Positions 1-10,955 of a DNA stretch of 64,000 nt are shown here, one piece after another. A model generated the notes under the pieces. That model was not told the DNA's origin. It ran no database searches and saw only the letters and a list, made by a program, of their open reading frames with translations. The stretch comes from Siphonodentalium dalli (lineage: Eukaryota > Mollusca > Scaphopoda > Gadilida > Siphonodentaliidae), in assembly GCA_032622095.1 (NCBI GenBank), contig CP136067.1, forward strand, positions 50,443,899 to 50,507,898, written 5' to 3'. The position numbers and the translations under genes are program-made. Within the stretch, counting starts at the first letter, position 1; each line of letters opens with the position of its first letter.

Positions 1-11
1 GACCCAAGCTT

Positions 12-651
12 CATGCATGCGCAGACCAGATCTCGGAAACGGGTGGAGCTATCGACTTGAAATTTGGTTTTTGAATAGCCCGGATTGAAATTTGGTTTTT
101 GAATAGCCCGGACAACGTCGGGCTCATCGGCTAGTCTCATATATATTTTGAAGACCTCTGTTTGTCTATATGTTCGTATGTCATTTATACAAATCTACGA
201 TTCTCGACCGATCGGGACGAAACTTGGTACGTGTGTGTAGTTTGACCAGGCGGTCGTCGTTGTCGTATTGGCGAGCCCTGTGCGACACCCATGCAGCGCA
301 TGCGCAGACGAGATCTCGGAAACGGGTGGAGCTATCGACTTGAAATTTGCTATGTGAATGTATCTTGCCCCGGATACAAATTTTATCGGGTCGCCGAGCC
401 CGTGCTACGCCAGCTTCGCGCATGCGCAGACGAGATCTAGGAAACGGGTGGAGCTATCGACTTGAAATTTGGTGTGTGAATGTATCTTGCCCCGGATACG
501 AATTTTATCGGGTCGCCGAGCCCGTGCGACGCCAGCTTCGCGCATGCGCAGACGAGATCTCGGAAACGGGTGGAGCTATCGACTTGAAATTTGGTTTTTG
601 AATAGCCCGGACAACGTCGGGCTCATCGGCTAGTCTATTATATATTTTGGG
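12..651. repeat. 122-bp tandem repeat, diverged
   Basis: Units beginning CATGCGCAGACGAGATCT recur at 299, 421 and 543, a period of 122 bp. A rearranged partial unit lies at 12-152. Each unit contains GGAAACGGGTGGAGCTATCG and a GC-rich stretch around GGGTCGCCGAGCCCG. The end motif around GACAACGTCGGGCTCATCGG occurs at about 110 and again at about 610, so the array looks bounded by two copies of one terminal sequence. No coding potential is credible; open frames across it are by-products of the period. Confidence 0.85.
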
Positions 652-656
652 AAATC

Positions 657-860
657 TGTGTGTCTGTCTGTCTGTCTGTTCGCGATGGACTCGAAAACGG
701 CCAAGCCAATTTCGATGAAACTTGGTATGTGGGGGTACTTTCGGCCGGGGAGTGGCATGGGCCTATTAATTTGCCCGTGCGACGTGACCTTAACCTTGAA
801 ATCGGGTCATTTGAAGGTCAAACGACCGAATGTCACAGGCTTTCGATGAAAATTAGTGTC
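657..860. repeat. (TCTG)n microsatellite and attached dispersed repeat
   Basis: A short (TCTG)n run at about 659-680 is followed by a repeat-like segment containing TTTCGATGAAACTTGGTATG. A near-identical phrase returns inside the same segment at about 840. This layout is typical of invertebrate dispersed repeats. No gene is seen. Confidence 0.6.
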
Positions 861-894
861 TAGGGATACTTTCGTATGGGGAGTGCCAGTCAAG

Positions 895-1350
895 CCTGAG
901 TTTAGTGTGCCTGTCATTTGCAAAATGAGGTCAGCAGAGGGTGAATTTAGTGAAGCTAGCCCACATAGCAGGTTAGGATCACCAACTTCACCCTCTGGGG
1001 GACCTCATTCTGCATGGCCTCATCTACTATGGAAGACATAGACTCAGATTGAAGTTCACAAATGATGAATATTGTGATGTACACCCATTGGGAACCTCAA
1101 TTATACAATGTGTCATCTGCCAATTTGGGGATATAGAGAATCTAAACTAGAAAAGAAATAGAATCTGTGTGAAGAAGTTTCTACAGAAATTTGATAATAA
1201 AGAAACTTTCCAGAGAAGATGAGGCCTAAGCAGAATGAGGTCATCAGAGGGTGAATTTAGTGATGCTAGCCCACTATGCGGGATAGCGTCACTAAATTCA
1301 CCCTCTGTGGACCTCATTTTGCAAATGACAGCCACACTAAACTAGGCTTG
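895..1350. mobile_element. foldback MITE-like element with nested palindromes
   Basis: The outer arms (895-1036 and 1205-1350) are inverted copies of each other. Left reads GTGCCTGTCATTTGCAAAAT and right reads ATTTTGCAAATGACAGCCAC. Each arm itself contains a palindrome of about 90 bp bounded by AATGAGGTC and GACCTCATT (about 923-1010 and 1234-1319). A single copy of that inner palindrome occurs at 59424-59522. No transposase is encoded and no clear target duplication was found. Confidence 0.7.
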
Positions 1351-1737
1351 CTGCCAGTTCTTTGACTGTAGCCATTTGATGTATTATGAAACATTTCACT
1401 GTGCAGTTGTTGTCCCATAAAAAATGTGGACACCTGATAAACTTGTCTCAGTCTGGGCTCTCAAGGGGGATTGGTCCGGTTATGGCCTGTGTCTATGCCT
1501 AATTTCAAGTGCTCAAGAATTAAAGTGCTCAAAATAATCATTCAAGTGCTTCTTATCTTTCAAGTGCTATTCCCTGCTGCCATTTACCAGATGAGTTTAT
1601 AGAACACTAGTCAAAATACACTCTGTGGAATGTAACCCTATGGCTAGACTATATAAATTCAACAAAAATCTTATTTTTGTCCGCCGACCCAACAGGTTCG
1701 GAGGAATATTATAATCAGCACGTCCGTCTGTCCGTCC

Positions 1738-2330
1738 GAGGTTTCCGGATGATAACTTTAGTTAGAGTGAACCAAATTAAATTAAATTTGGTATGTGGGT
1801 TAACTAGCAGAAAAGACAGGTCAAGTTCGAATTCTGGTTCCGTCCACCAATTTTCACCAGAGTTATGCCCCTTTTTTTACTTAGAATTTTATCGTCTGTT
1901 AACATTTTTGGTTTCCGACCGATAACTCCAGTTTGGATTATATGATCTGAACCAAAGTTGGTATGTGTATTTCCCAGCTAAAGATACAGGCCAAGTTCGA
2001 ATATGAGTTCCGTCCAATTATTTTTACATGAGTTACGGCCCTTTTTCGACTTAGAATTTGACCGTTGGTTAACATTTTTGGTTTCCGACCGATAACTCCA
2101 GTTTGGATTATTTGATCTGAACCAAAGTTGGTATGTGTCTTTCTCCCAGCAAAACACAGGTCAAGTTCAAATTCGGGTTCCACCCGCCAATTTTCACCAG
2201 AGTTATGTCCCTTTTTTACTTAGAATTTTTGCCAATTTGAGGTTTCCGCATGATAACTTTAGTAAATGTGTACTGAATGAAATTAAATTTGGTATGTAGG
2301 TTTACTAGCACTAAAGACAGGTTTTTATGC
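1738..2330. repeat. 170-bp tandem repeat, four diverged units
   Basis: GTTTCCG followed by a GATAACT-type phrase recurs at 1741, 1911, 2081 and 2242, giving periods of 170, 170 and 161. Units share GTCAAGTTCGAATTC-like, CAGAGTTATGCCCCTTTTT-like and TTGGTATGTG phrases. The array lies between the kinesin exon at 2428 and the left edge, so it is probably intronic. Confidence 0.8.
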
Positions 2331-2427
2331 GCAAACAATGGTCGTATCAAGCCGACGCTTAGAGGCGGACATGAGGTCTACCGACCTTTTATTATCTTTA
2401 AACATAACAGTCATTGAAAACACTTAC

Positions 2428-2532
2428 TCCCAGTCATACACTGTGTCAAATGTAAATTGTTTTTTCTCATCATCCTTAGCCTTTGGGTTCTGGATATGAA
2501 TGGTCCCTCTCTTGGTGTCCATTTCTACCACT
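2428..2532 (-). CDS. KIF3B-like: kinesin-2 motor subunit (KIF3B-like), internal exon of the motor domain
   Basis: The minus strand has an acceptor ending CCAG (2536-2533), 105 bases of open frame and a donor GTAAGTG (2427-2421). The peptide reads VVEMDTKRGTIHIQNPKA, then KQFTFDTVYDW. This matches the start of the kinesin-2 motor domain, where a VVxVDxxxGxIxVxNP strand is followed by FTFDxVYDW(N/D)SKQ. The phase fits exactly with the exon at 3802-3887: AG there plus A here makes one arginine codon. The exon ends in phase 2 (GA), so the next exon, carrying the P-loop GQTGTGKT of the family, must lie left of the window. Kinesin-2 heterotrimers drive anterograde intraflagellar and axonal transport. 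KIF3C and KIF3A are close alternatives; the VYDW form favours KIF3B/C over KIF3A. Confidence 0.85.
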
Positions 2533-3032
2533 CTGGAATAATGGTAAAAAAAGTAATGAATAATATTGTAGATCAATAAATAAATTTAATTATAATAAAT
2601 TATTCTGAGCTCTCCATCAAAGTATTTTTAAGTACACATTGTCAGTGACATGTTAAGAATTTGGGGGGGGGCACCTGTTTCTGTGATGAGGATGTCCCTC
2701 AATAAATTATACGGTATACATGTGTACATTCCCACAGAAACTATAAGAGAACTACAATGTTACTTGATATACATGAACTGCTCAGCGATTTATTTTTTGT
2801 CATTTTGCTGGATATGGGCTACCAAGTACCAAGGGCTATTGACAGCTCACATACATGTACCGTAGTTACACCTACATGTGTACTTAAAGTGTTTTATATC
2901 GTTGAATATAATCTATTATTAATGCTTATAATATGTGTTAGGTCAATTCTTTAATTCTACTGTTAACCATATCATAACACATGACTGACATTCAAAAAGC
3001 CTCGCTTTCTCATTAGAAGTTTACAAATAACT

Positions 3033-3119
3033 GCGTGAAAACATCGGTAAAATATTTACAAATAGTTCAGCACTGGCAGAGCTGAACTATTTGTAAATAT
3101 TTTACCGATGTTTTCACGC
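3033..3119. repeat. perfect 39-bp inverted repeat with 9-nt loop
   Basis: Positions 3033-3071 and 3081-3119 are exact reverse complements around the loop ACTGGCAGA. The arms start GCGTGAAAACATCGG. It lies in the presumed intron between the two kinesin exons. Perfect identity of the arms suggests a recent origin or gene conversion between arms. It is followed by a region at 3120-3230 rich in GCCTGGCAA / TTTTGCCTAGG-like repeats. Confidence 0.9.
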
Positions 3120-3254
3120 CCTGGCTGCACTGGGAATTGAGGAAAAGATGCCTGGCAATATTTTTGCCTAGGTGGGAGAAATTGACCAAGGCAAAAACTT
3201 ATTTTAGCCAGGCAATTTTGCAACACTATTACCAATTCAAATCAATAATAAATC

Positions 3255-3467
3255 CAGTAATGCTCTAAATAATCGACTTCTTAACTACAGCAGAATTATG
3301 GGTAACTTTTCAAGATATAGTCGGAAATATGGCTTGTTGCCATTCATCGGAAAGCTCTCGGGGAGAACTTTCCGATGAATGGCAACAAGCCATATTTCGG
3401 ACTAAATCCTGAAAAGTTACCCATAATTCTGCTGTGGTTAAGAAGTCGATTACTTAGAGCATTACTG
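3255..3467. mobile_element. hairpin MITE, Tc1/mariner-like (CAGTA ends)
   Basis: The 213-bp segment is almost entirely an inverted repeat. Ends are CAGTAATGCTCTAAATAATC on the left and GATTACTTAGAGCATTACTG on the right, with the centre at about 3360. A second copy at 54179-54381 has the same ends and is flanked on both sides by TA. Here the right flank is TA and the left flank is TC, presumably a mutated TA. No protein is encoded. It sits within a kinesin intron. Confidence 0.8.
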
Positions 3468-3801
3468 TATGCTATTTTATTATGATTTATATATTAGTCA
3501 TCAAAGAAATTACAGACAATACTGTATGCTTCAATCTAATTCTCTCAAATTACTGTCCTCTAAATCCTTACTCATTTTGAGAAACATTGTTTCCAGGCCA
3601 ATACTCATTCAACATATACTGTATGTACAATTCCCCAACCATCTCCCAATAATATGTTTTTTTTTATTTATGTCACGGTTTATACAATAAAATTTCATAT
3701 CATACTTTGCAGAGCCTGTAAGGTAACAATTATTGTCGACTATTGAAATAAAAGGAGCACTAAATCTGATAACCGTGACATTCCTAAATTAATTTCAATA
3801 C

Positions 3802-3887
3802 CTTTTATGTCCATCCTTCTTCTCTTTCGGGTTAAGTGGTCTGCATCTGATGATCACTTTTACGCATTCTCCACTCTTTGACTTAGA
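3802..3887 (-). CDS. KIF3B-like: kinesin-2 motor subunit (KIF3B-like), first motor-domain exon
   Basis: The minus strand has an acceptor TATATAG (3888 and up), 86 bases of open frame and a donor at GTATTG (3801-3796). The peptide begins SKSKSGECVKVIIRCRPLNP and continues KEKKDGHK. It matches the N-terminus of KIF3B, where a short SK(L)KS...ESV tail leads into the beta-1 strand VRVVVRCRPMN. The exon starts in phase 0, so the initiator Met must end an upstream exon at a higher coordinate, which I could not locate. Splicing to 2428-2532 keeps one frame with no stop. The intron between them is 1.27 kb and holds a perfect hairpin and a mariner-like MITE. Confidence 0.85.
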
Positions 3888-4429
3888 CTATATAAATACA
3901 CAAGACAGTCAATGACTCATAAGACCACAACAGTCAGTACACGTACTTGTACTTGTAAAAATTACTGAGACAAGTATCTGTAGTTCTAAACAGGAGTCTT
4001 CACATTAAATTTTCTGATTGCACACCACTGACAATTCTCCACCCCTTAAACTTTTAAACAAGACAATCAGACACAGTCCAAAGTTCACAAAATTACTTTT
4101 CCACATCCCTCTCTGGTTGGAATTTTACCACTGGTTCTTCAAGCTCTCCAACTTTTGGTAATGTCCAACCTGACATCATCCATAAAGTTAAAATTTGTGG
4201 CCAACCTGACATCCCCCATAAAGTTAAATGAAAGTGACACTGAAGTTAAATGAAAGTGTCCACCAATTGGGAAGGAGTTCATATTTTGCTGAGCAATGAA
4301 CAGAATGATAAAGAAGGAAAGTCAAAGAGTTTGGGCTTGTACTGTGTACATGTACCTGTACATGTACGTGGATGAAATTATTTTCATTTCAAACATTACA
4401 CCAATAAATGTGGGCTGCAGGGTGTGCCG

Positions 4430-5035
4430 AAAGATTCAAATCTGAAATCCAAGATGGCTGCTGGTGGCCATATTTTTTATGAATTTCGGAAATAATCAAT
4501 GGCTCCTATCTACATGTACATGTAAGAGGTCACCCTCGAAGATCCAAATGCAGATTGATGATAATTGGATGAGGGATGGCATGTAGGGTGTCCTGAAGGA
4601 TATAGTCATGCAAAGAGTAATATCCAAGATGGCCATTGGCAGCCACGATTTTCTATGAATTTTGGAAAAAAATTATGGCTCCCATCTAGAAGTCATCATG
4701 AAAATCCAGATAAAGTTTTGTGATGATCGGATGAGGGATGTGGTCATCACAGGGTATTTGATATTTCCCATCTAGAGGTGATCCTAAACATGCCTGTAAA
4801 TTTTCAGTACATTCGTGGACTGTAGGGTGTCAAAGTTGAAATCCAAGATGGCTGCTGGCGGCCATGATTTAAAAAACATTTTGGAAAAAATTGATGGCTC
4901 CCATCTAGAGGTCACCACGAAGATCCATATGAAGTTTGGTGACGATTGGATGAGGCATGTGGCCTGTAGGAGGTACCAAAGGAAATTGTTGACGGACAAA
5001 CAGATGGACGGATGATGGACGCCAACCCATGGCAA
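4430..5035. repeat. tandem repeat of about 190-200 bp ('AAATCCAAGATGGCTG' family)
   Basis: The phrase ATCCAAGATGGC recurs at about 4448, 4623 and 4840. Each copy is followed by a GATTTT-like and ATGGCTCCCATCTAGA block and a GAT(G/C)ATTGGATGAGG block. The array ends with AATTGTTGACGGACA and CGCCAACCCATGGCAATTGC. The same end phrase closes the related array at 13170-14060, so these look like truncated copies of one repeat family. Confidence 0.75.
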
Positions 5036-7630
5036 TTGCTCAAACTCAACTAGAGATGGGCCTGTCCCAGGTGGGACTAGGTATACTAGTACATGTACAT
5101 GTACCTCCTGTATAAAATGTTCTAAGTCGAATACAGGGGATAACTCCACAAAAAACATCTGACAGAGCAGGTGCACGTGTTCATACTGGTTGGAAAATTA
5201 AACTATGAGAACTGTTGAAAATTTTGATTAAAGTAGGGGTTCAAAACTCTGCCCCCCCCCCTTTGCACTCCCTCCCTATTGCCCCTAACATTGACCTCAC
5301 CTACCCCCAACCCCCCACCCACCAAAAAGAAATACTAGTATCAATTGGAAATTTTAGTCTATTATCAGCACAGTCTCAGTTGTGCAATAAACATAGAATG
5401 AGACTGTGGTGTGAAATTATGAACAGGATAGTGTTATCACATGAGGTACAACTCAAATCTTTGGTTCTCGTTGTACGACCATGTTGAAACCAACTCATGC
5501 CATATCATTAAACAGTTCACTCAGCAGTGTTTTCATATTTACCTCATGAAAATCAATAGATAGTGATCAGCGAATAATGAAGACTAATTATTGAATGTGT
5601 AAGTTCACTCATGTGTAAGTGTAATTGATTGATACAAACCAAAACATCTATTTAATTTACTGAACTCCAACTACAGGAGACAACACAATTAACCAGTTAA
5701 TGATTGATCATCAAATTCTAGACCCAATGCATGCTTTTTGACGTTATCTAAGTGAACCAATTACTGAAGATTTAATGTATCATTCATGTTGCTAAAATAT
5801 CACGGATGCATAATTCATATTTCATCACCAATCTGTGCAAAATCTGAAGCAATGCAACAATAATGAGGGTACAAGTATATTGGGTATTCCAAAATAATCG
5901 AAATCAGGGGTTCAATTCAGTGTCGACACCGAAACATGTATATCAGCGAAATATCAACAAATATTCTGATTACCCCAGCGGATTGTTTCATACCACATTA
6001 ACAGTTACAGGTAAAAGAAAGTCCATATTTATACGTACCATTCTGGTGTTGTATGTGCTACCGTAGTGATTTATCTAGATTCCTGAAATGAAGATGCAAT
6101 TATTGGTGGCATGTGGTGTTCTAACAATGTGTATGTTATTTTATTATTACAAGCGAAGTCTCAATTATTGAATGCACATGTAGATTAACTGGTACGTATA
6201 CAGTAGATAACGACAAAACAAGATAATCTACATGCATTTCCGCTAACATGGGTGAAAAATTGATAGAATGTAGGGTCTAAGATTCCAAGTATGATTCCGC
6301 GTCCAAGTATTAATTCAGTCATGTTCGCGATAACGATTTTAACAAAAAGTTTGACTAATAGTTTAGAAATAATAACATCCATTATTTTGAAGAAATACTG
6401 TATATGGGCTTTGTATTGGACAACCTAACATTCGGTGATATTTGGTAATTAGTGGCTGTCAATTTTTCTAAAACAACAGAAATATATCACTGGAAATTCG
6501 CAAAATATTGTGATCGACGAACTACATGTACATGCATAAAACTTTATATTGGTTGCTATATTGGTAAAAAGAGCAGTGTATAAAATTTAGAGATTCACCT
6601 TAACCTACATGTGGGTTACGTGGTTTTCTTTCGATTAACCCATAGGTTGGTCATGCAGAAAAAAGTGATAAACACATTTTTTTGGCCAAGTCATCCTAGA
6701 GAACTTCAGCAACACTTTTGAATAAATACAGCCCTCGAAATTAATGAAAATTTTGAGGACTGTGAGTATCACATCAAACTTAGCACGAGTTCCATCCTGG
6801 TGCAGTATAGCCTACATGTACATTGGTTCCAGCACCATACACCTCAAGATCAATGCCACATATGCCACACTGAGTACCACTCAGTCTGTGGCAGTCTGTG
6901 TAGCGCATGGGGATTGGCAACTTCAAAGAAACTGACTGACGTCTGTCTGTGGACAACCCATTGTCACTCTTCGGATTCACATATTGACATCCATGTTATC
7001 CACGGACTGATTTCAGATTAATGGGATTTTCACTAAAACTACAACCCTTGTCTTTGTCAGCTTACTTGACTTTTGAGTACTGACTCTTCTATTTGATTAA
7101 ACTTTCAAGGAAGCCAGTCCTTCAAAACCTAGTAAGAGCTGAGTTAACAATGATCGTCAGAGAAGTCATAGCTATAAGGTTATACTGCAAAGTGTTTTTT
7201 GAACCTGTCACGGTCAGTGCGTACTGCTCAATGCGTCGTGTCTGTCAGACAAAGCAATCAGAGCTCTCAAAGAGGCAAGGTTGTCAAAACAATCATTTAT
7301 ATGAATTGCGAAATCATCACTAACTATGTTCTAGGAAGCAAGTGTGATATAGATTCAGACTCTGACCCGTCCATACGAAATGGTAAAGAGGAAATGGTGC
7401 ATGTTACAATATGCCATATAAATGACTTTAAATATCAGTAAAAAATGTTATCCAACTCGGGAGTTGGTGCTGTACAAATTATTATACAGAGTTCAAACAA
7501 ATTAAAAGTTGATATTCCATTGCATACCTGCCAAAATATTAGTTGGAAATTTCACACCAACAATAGGTTGAAAATATTTCTTGTAGTTTGATTTTCAAAC
7601 AATTTATTAGGGGGAATTAATTGTTTTTGG
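5036..7630. other. no gene recognised; one dispersed repeat copy
   Basis: The stretch is AT-rich with CATGTACATGTA-type palindromes (about 5093, 6527 and elsewhere). A segment at 6570-6725 is a diverged direct copy of 58285-58430; both contain GTGTATAAA, GGTCATGCAGA and TAGAGAAC(T/G)TCAGCAAC. Short open frames at 5215-5487 and 6744-7441 show no recognisable domain. Confidence 0.5.
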
Positions 7631-7639
7631 ACCAAAATT

Positions 7640-8335
7640 TGCATATTTTCCTATTTTTGGTCAAAATTTTGGACTGAAATGGTAATCAGTTGGAAATTTT
7701 CCAACCTTAGGGGGGGGTGTCAGGTTGGAAATTTCCAACACTTGGAAAGCTTGTGTCCTGGTCCCTTCCCCGTGACCAGTCAAACACTGCTAGTTAATTT
7801 AAGAAAACAATATTATCATACATTTGGTTAACATTGTCATTGGAATTGTCATCAGTTGGAAATTTTCCAACCTAAGTGGATGTGTCAGGTTGAAATTTCC
7901 AACTCTAGGAAGGCTTGAGGCTAGTCTAGATGCTAGGATTATGCGCTTTTCTTGTTCAGATTTCAAAATTTTCCCACAACGGACCAAAACATGGTCGGCC
8001 TGGTGTGTCATTGTCCCTCCCCATGGCCAATACAAAACTGCTAATTAGTTTAACAAAACATTATTTTACTACATTTGGTCAAACTTGTGGACTTAAATGG
8101 TCATCAGTTGGAGAATTTTCCAACCTGGGGGGGGGGGGGGGGTATTTTGCGATTTTCTTGTTCATATTTCAAAATGTTCCCACACCGGGCCAAAACATGG
8201 TCGGCCCGGTGTGTCATTGTCCCTCCCCGTGGCCAATACAAAACTGCTAATTAGTTTAACAAAACAATATTTTACTACATTTGGTCAAACTTGTGGACTT
8301 ATTAAAATGGTCATCAGTTGGAGAATTTTCCAACA
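7640..8335. repeat. tandem repeat of about 206 bp
   Basis: The phrase AATACAAAACTGCTAATTAG recurs at about 8029 and 8235, and CCAAAACATGGTCGG recurs with it. Each unit starts with CAGTTGGA(A/G)(A)ATTTTCCAAC. A run of about 16 G occurs at 8127-8142. A partial unit also follows the broken LINE at 12970-13110, so the LINE lies within a larger block of this repeat family. Confidence 0.75.
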
Positions 8336-9121
8336 TAATAATAATAATAATAAATAGTTTTATAGAGCGCTTTATCCAATATGGCCCAGAGCGCTTACAT
8401 TCCTACTAGTACCCTGCCCTCTATCACACGTGATATACATACATCTATACACACACCACATACCTATATCTATATACACATACATCAAAATAATTAAACA
8501 ACATCTGAGGTAACTTCCCCATAGTGAGCACAGAATAATTCACTCTTTAACAAAGTTTTGAATTCGGTCAGAGAGTTTGCAAATCTTGTGTCGTGTCTCA
8601 GTGAGTTCCAAACATTTGGCGCATACGAATCAAATGCTGTATCGCCATAAGTTTTTTAATTTTTTGATGGAATATCCATTAGAGCTTGTGCCTTTGACCT
8701 CAGATTCGTAGGTGGAACATACATACTTAAAAGTTTATCAAAATATTGAGGCAATACAGGGAGAATACTTGAACTAGATTCTGATTTTTTATAACAGACT
8801 GACGCACACTTGTAGTCTATGCGTGCACGAATAGGAAGGTAGTGTAGTTCTTGTAGCAATGGTGTTACATGTGAAAATTTTGGTTTGCGGGAAACAATCC
8901 TTGCAGCAACATTAATTACTTTTTGCAATTTATCCAAGTGTTCAGTTGTGATGCCGGCGAGAATGGCATTACAATAGTCTAGTTTTGAAAATACAAATGA
9001 AGAAACAAGGGTCTGTGAGCATGTCTGTGTTAAATATGGCCGTAACTGCGAGATGCGACGAAGCTCCATAAACATGGATTTGCACATTGAGTTGACCTGT
9101 AAGTTCATGGATAGTGTGTTA

Positions 9122-10856
9122 GGCCTAAAAAAAAAACTTATTTGTTTCCTATTACGGTGCCAAAAAATTCCAGGTAGGTAGGTAGGGAATTTTTTTTTTT
9201 TGGTAATATTTTTTTATTTTTCCCCCGAACAGTTAAAGGTACTCAACCCGTAAAGAGGGTCCCCATCTCAACAGATTCCAACAACAACAATCCGATCAGA
9301 GGGTCCTATATTACTATTTCTTTGGCTTTGGGGGTAAAAAATATTTGATTCGAGTCGAGGAACCCATCAAACAAAGCTCAGAGTTATTAGATATTGATTT
9401 TTCAAATTTGTTAACTGCTCGAGATTAGTACTAATAACTGCCGTAATCTGCTCTGGATGTGTGCTCCAAATCTATTCAAACAGACAAGGATGAATAACTC
9501 TAAAATCAAGTGGTAATTTTAAGGCAATTTTGTCTGAGTTCTGGGCCAGATAGTATTCCCGATAATGAAAAATAATAGATTTCTAAAATCGATATCTAAC
9601 AATCTGAGCTTTGATGGGTGACTTCCTCGACTCGAATCAAATATTTTTGACCCCCGAAGCCATTGAAATAGTAATTGAGAGGAGTTTTATCGGGTTGAGT
9701 ACCTTTAAGAAGTACATTAATGCTTACTCTTTATACTTGTGTTAAGGTTGTCCATGTATATTGCAAGTAAACAGTTAATGTAGCACAATAATATGATAAC
9801 TATTGTCAATGTGAACAAACAAATGCCTCCCAAGCACTCAATTATGCAGCTCTCTTGTAATTATTCTCTCAGTTTAGATTGTGGTGGCACATCTTCCTCA
9901 GAGCACAACATTGACATATCAACAGGCCCAAGACATACACCATAATAGGGCTTTTCTATTACTTTATAATAACATAACTTGTATGATATTAATTCAAATC
10001 TCACTTAAATATTTGGTCATACACCTCAGGACCTAAGACACATATCTCACATGCGCCTCAAGACACATTGCACAGGGTGTAAATGTTCCTCAGACACCCC
10101 TCAACTGTACTGAAATATAAAGTCCCACACCACACTGAAAATGGTACCACAGGCCACACCTTGACTGAGGTACCACACCTCAGCATTCAAATTGGCCCCA
10201 ACGTTGAAGTTCCTTATACACACTGGCATATGCATGCTTGTAAGTTTGATACATCATACACCCAAACAAACCAGTAGATAATTTCATGTGCTTTTTTAGT
10301 GCCCATCACAGAAGGGTGTTTGATATGGTAGACATGCAGTCATCTTTATACTGTCTGTATACATACATGTACTAGCAACTATGCATGAACACTATGAATC
10401 CTTGATTGACTGGGGAGAGGAACTTTAAATTCTGATATAGAATGTCTTCTATATGTATATTGCTCTCTAACAGATAAGACTTCTTCCCACAAGACATGGG
10501 AGTTGAACAAACAAGATTACCACAGGCAGGTTTTAAAGACTGCAGATTTATTGGTGAGATTGGGATTCATCTGCAACCACAAATGGACATGTATTTTAAT
10601 AGAAGTAAATTGTTTTTGAAAATTCCATCTAAAATTATTGCTGCTTAATGTAAACATAGTATATAGTATATATTTAACGATATAGATGTGTTTACATGCC
10701 AATTACATGCATTAAAAAAAAAAAAAAAATGTGTTTTTTGTTTTTTGGGTTGAATTTTTTTTTTTTGGTTGAAATTTGAAAAAAAAAGTTCAGGTCGGCC
10801 CAATTTCGGCAGGTCGGTCGGGTAACCGGAAACACAGATGTTTTTTTTTTTTGGCC
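9122..10856. mobile_element. PIF/Harbinger-like nonautonomous element A (TSD TTA)
   Basis: The element is 1,735 bp, starting GGCCTAAAAAA and ending TTTTTTTTGGCC. Direct TTA duplications sit at 9119-9121 and 10857-10859. The 3-bp TWA duplication and GGCC ends fit PIF/Harbinger. The left end has GGTAGGTAGGTAGG and the right end has GGTCGGTCGGGTAACCGG; element B has the same two end types in opposite orientation. No transposase was found inside, so it was presumably mobilised in trans. It carries a nested TTAA MITE (9237-9704). Confidence 0.8.
9237..9704. mobile_element. TTAA-flanked MITE nested in element A
   Basis: The ends are inverted: AGGTACTCAACCCG at 9237 and CGGGTTGAGTACCT ending at 9704. 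Each is flanked by TTAA (9233-9236 and 9705-9708). Longer internal inverted similarity includes TTGATTCGAGTCGAGGAA and TTCCTCGACTCGAATCAA. TTAA duplication fits Kolobok or piggyBac; the AGG start favours Kolobok. Parts of the same family lie at 28490-28680. Confidence 0.8.
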
Positions 10857-10955
10857 TTATCCAAAACAACACCTAGAATTTTGACAGACGATGATAACTG
10901 AATATCTGAATCACCTATTTTAATATGGTGAACATCAGTGTGTTTAATGCGGTAA

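Noticed and set aside
4097-4200. Minus-strand 28-codon frame (MMSGWTLPKVGELEEPVVKF and on)
   Set aside because: Protein-like, but too short, without splice signals, and it overlaps a local direct repeat (TTTAACTTTATGGGGGATGT type).
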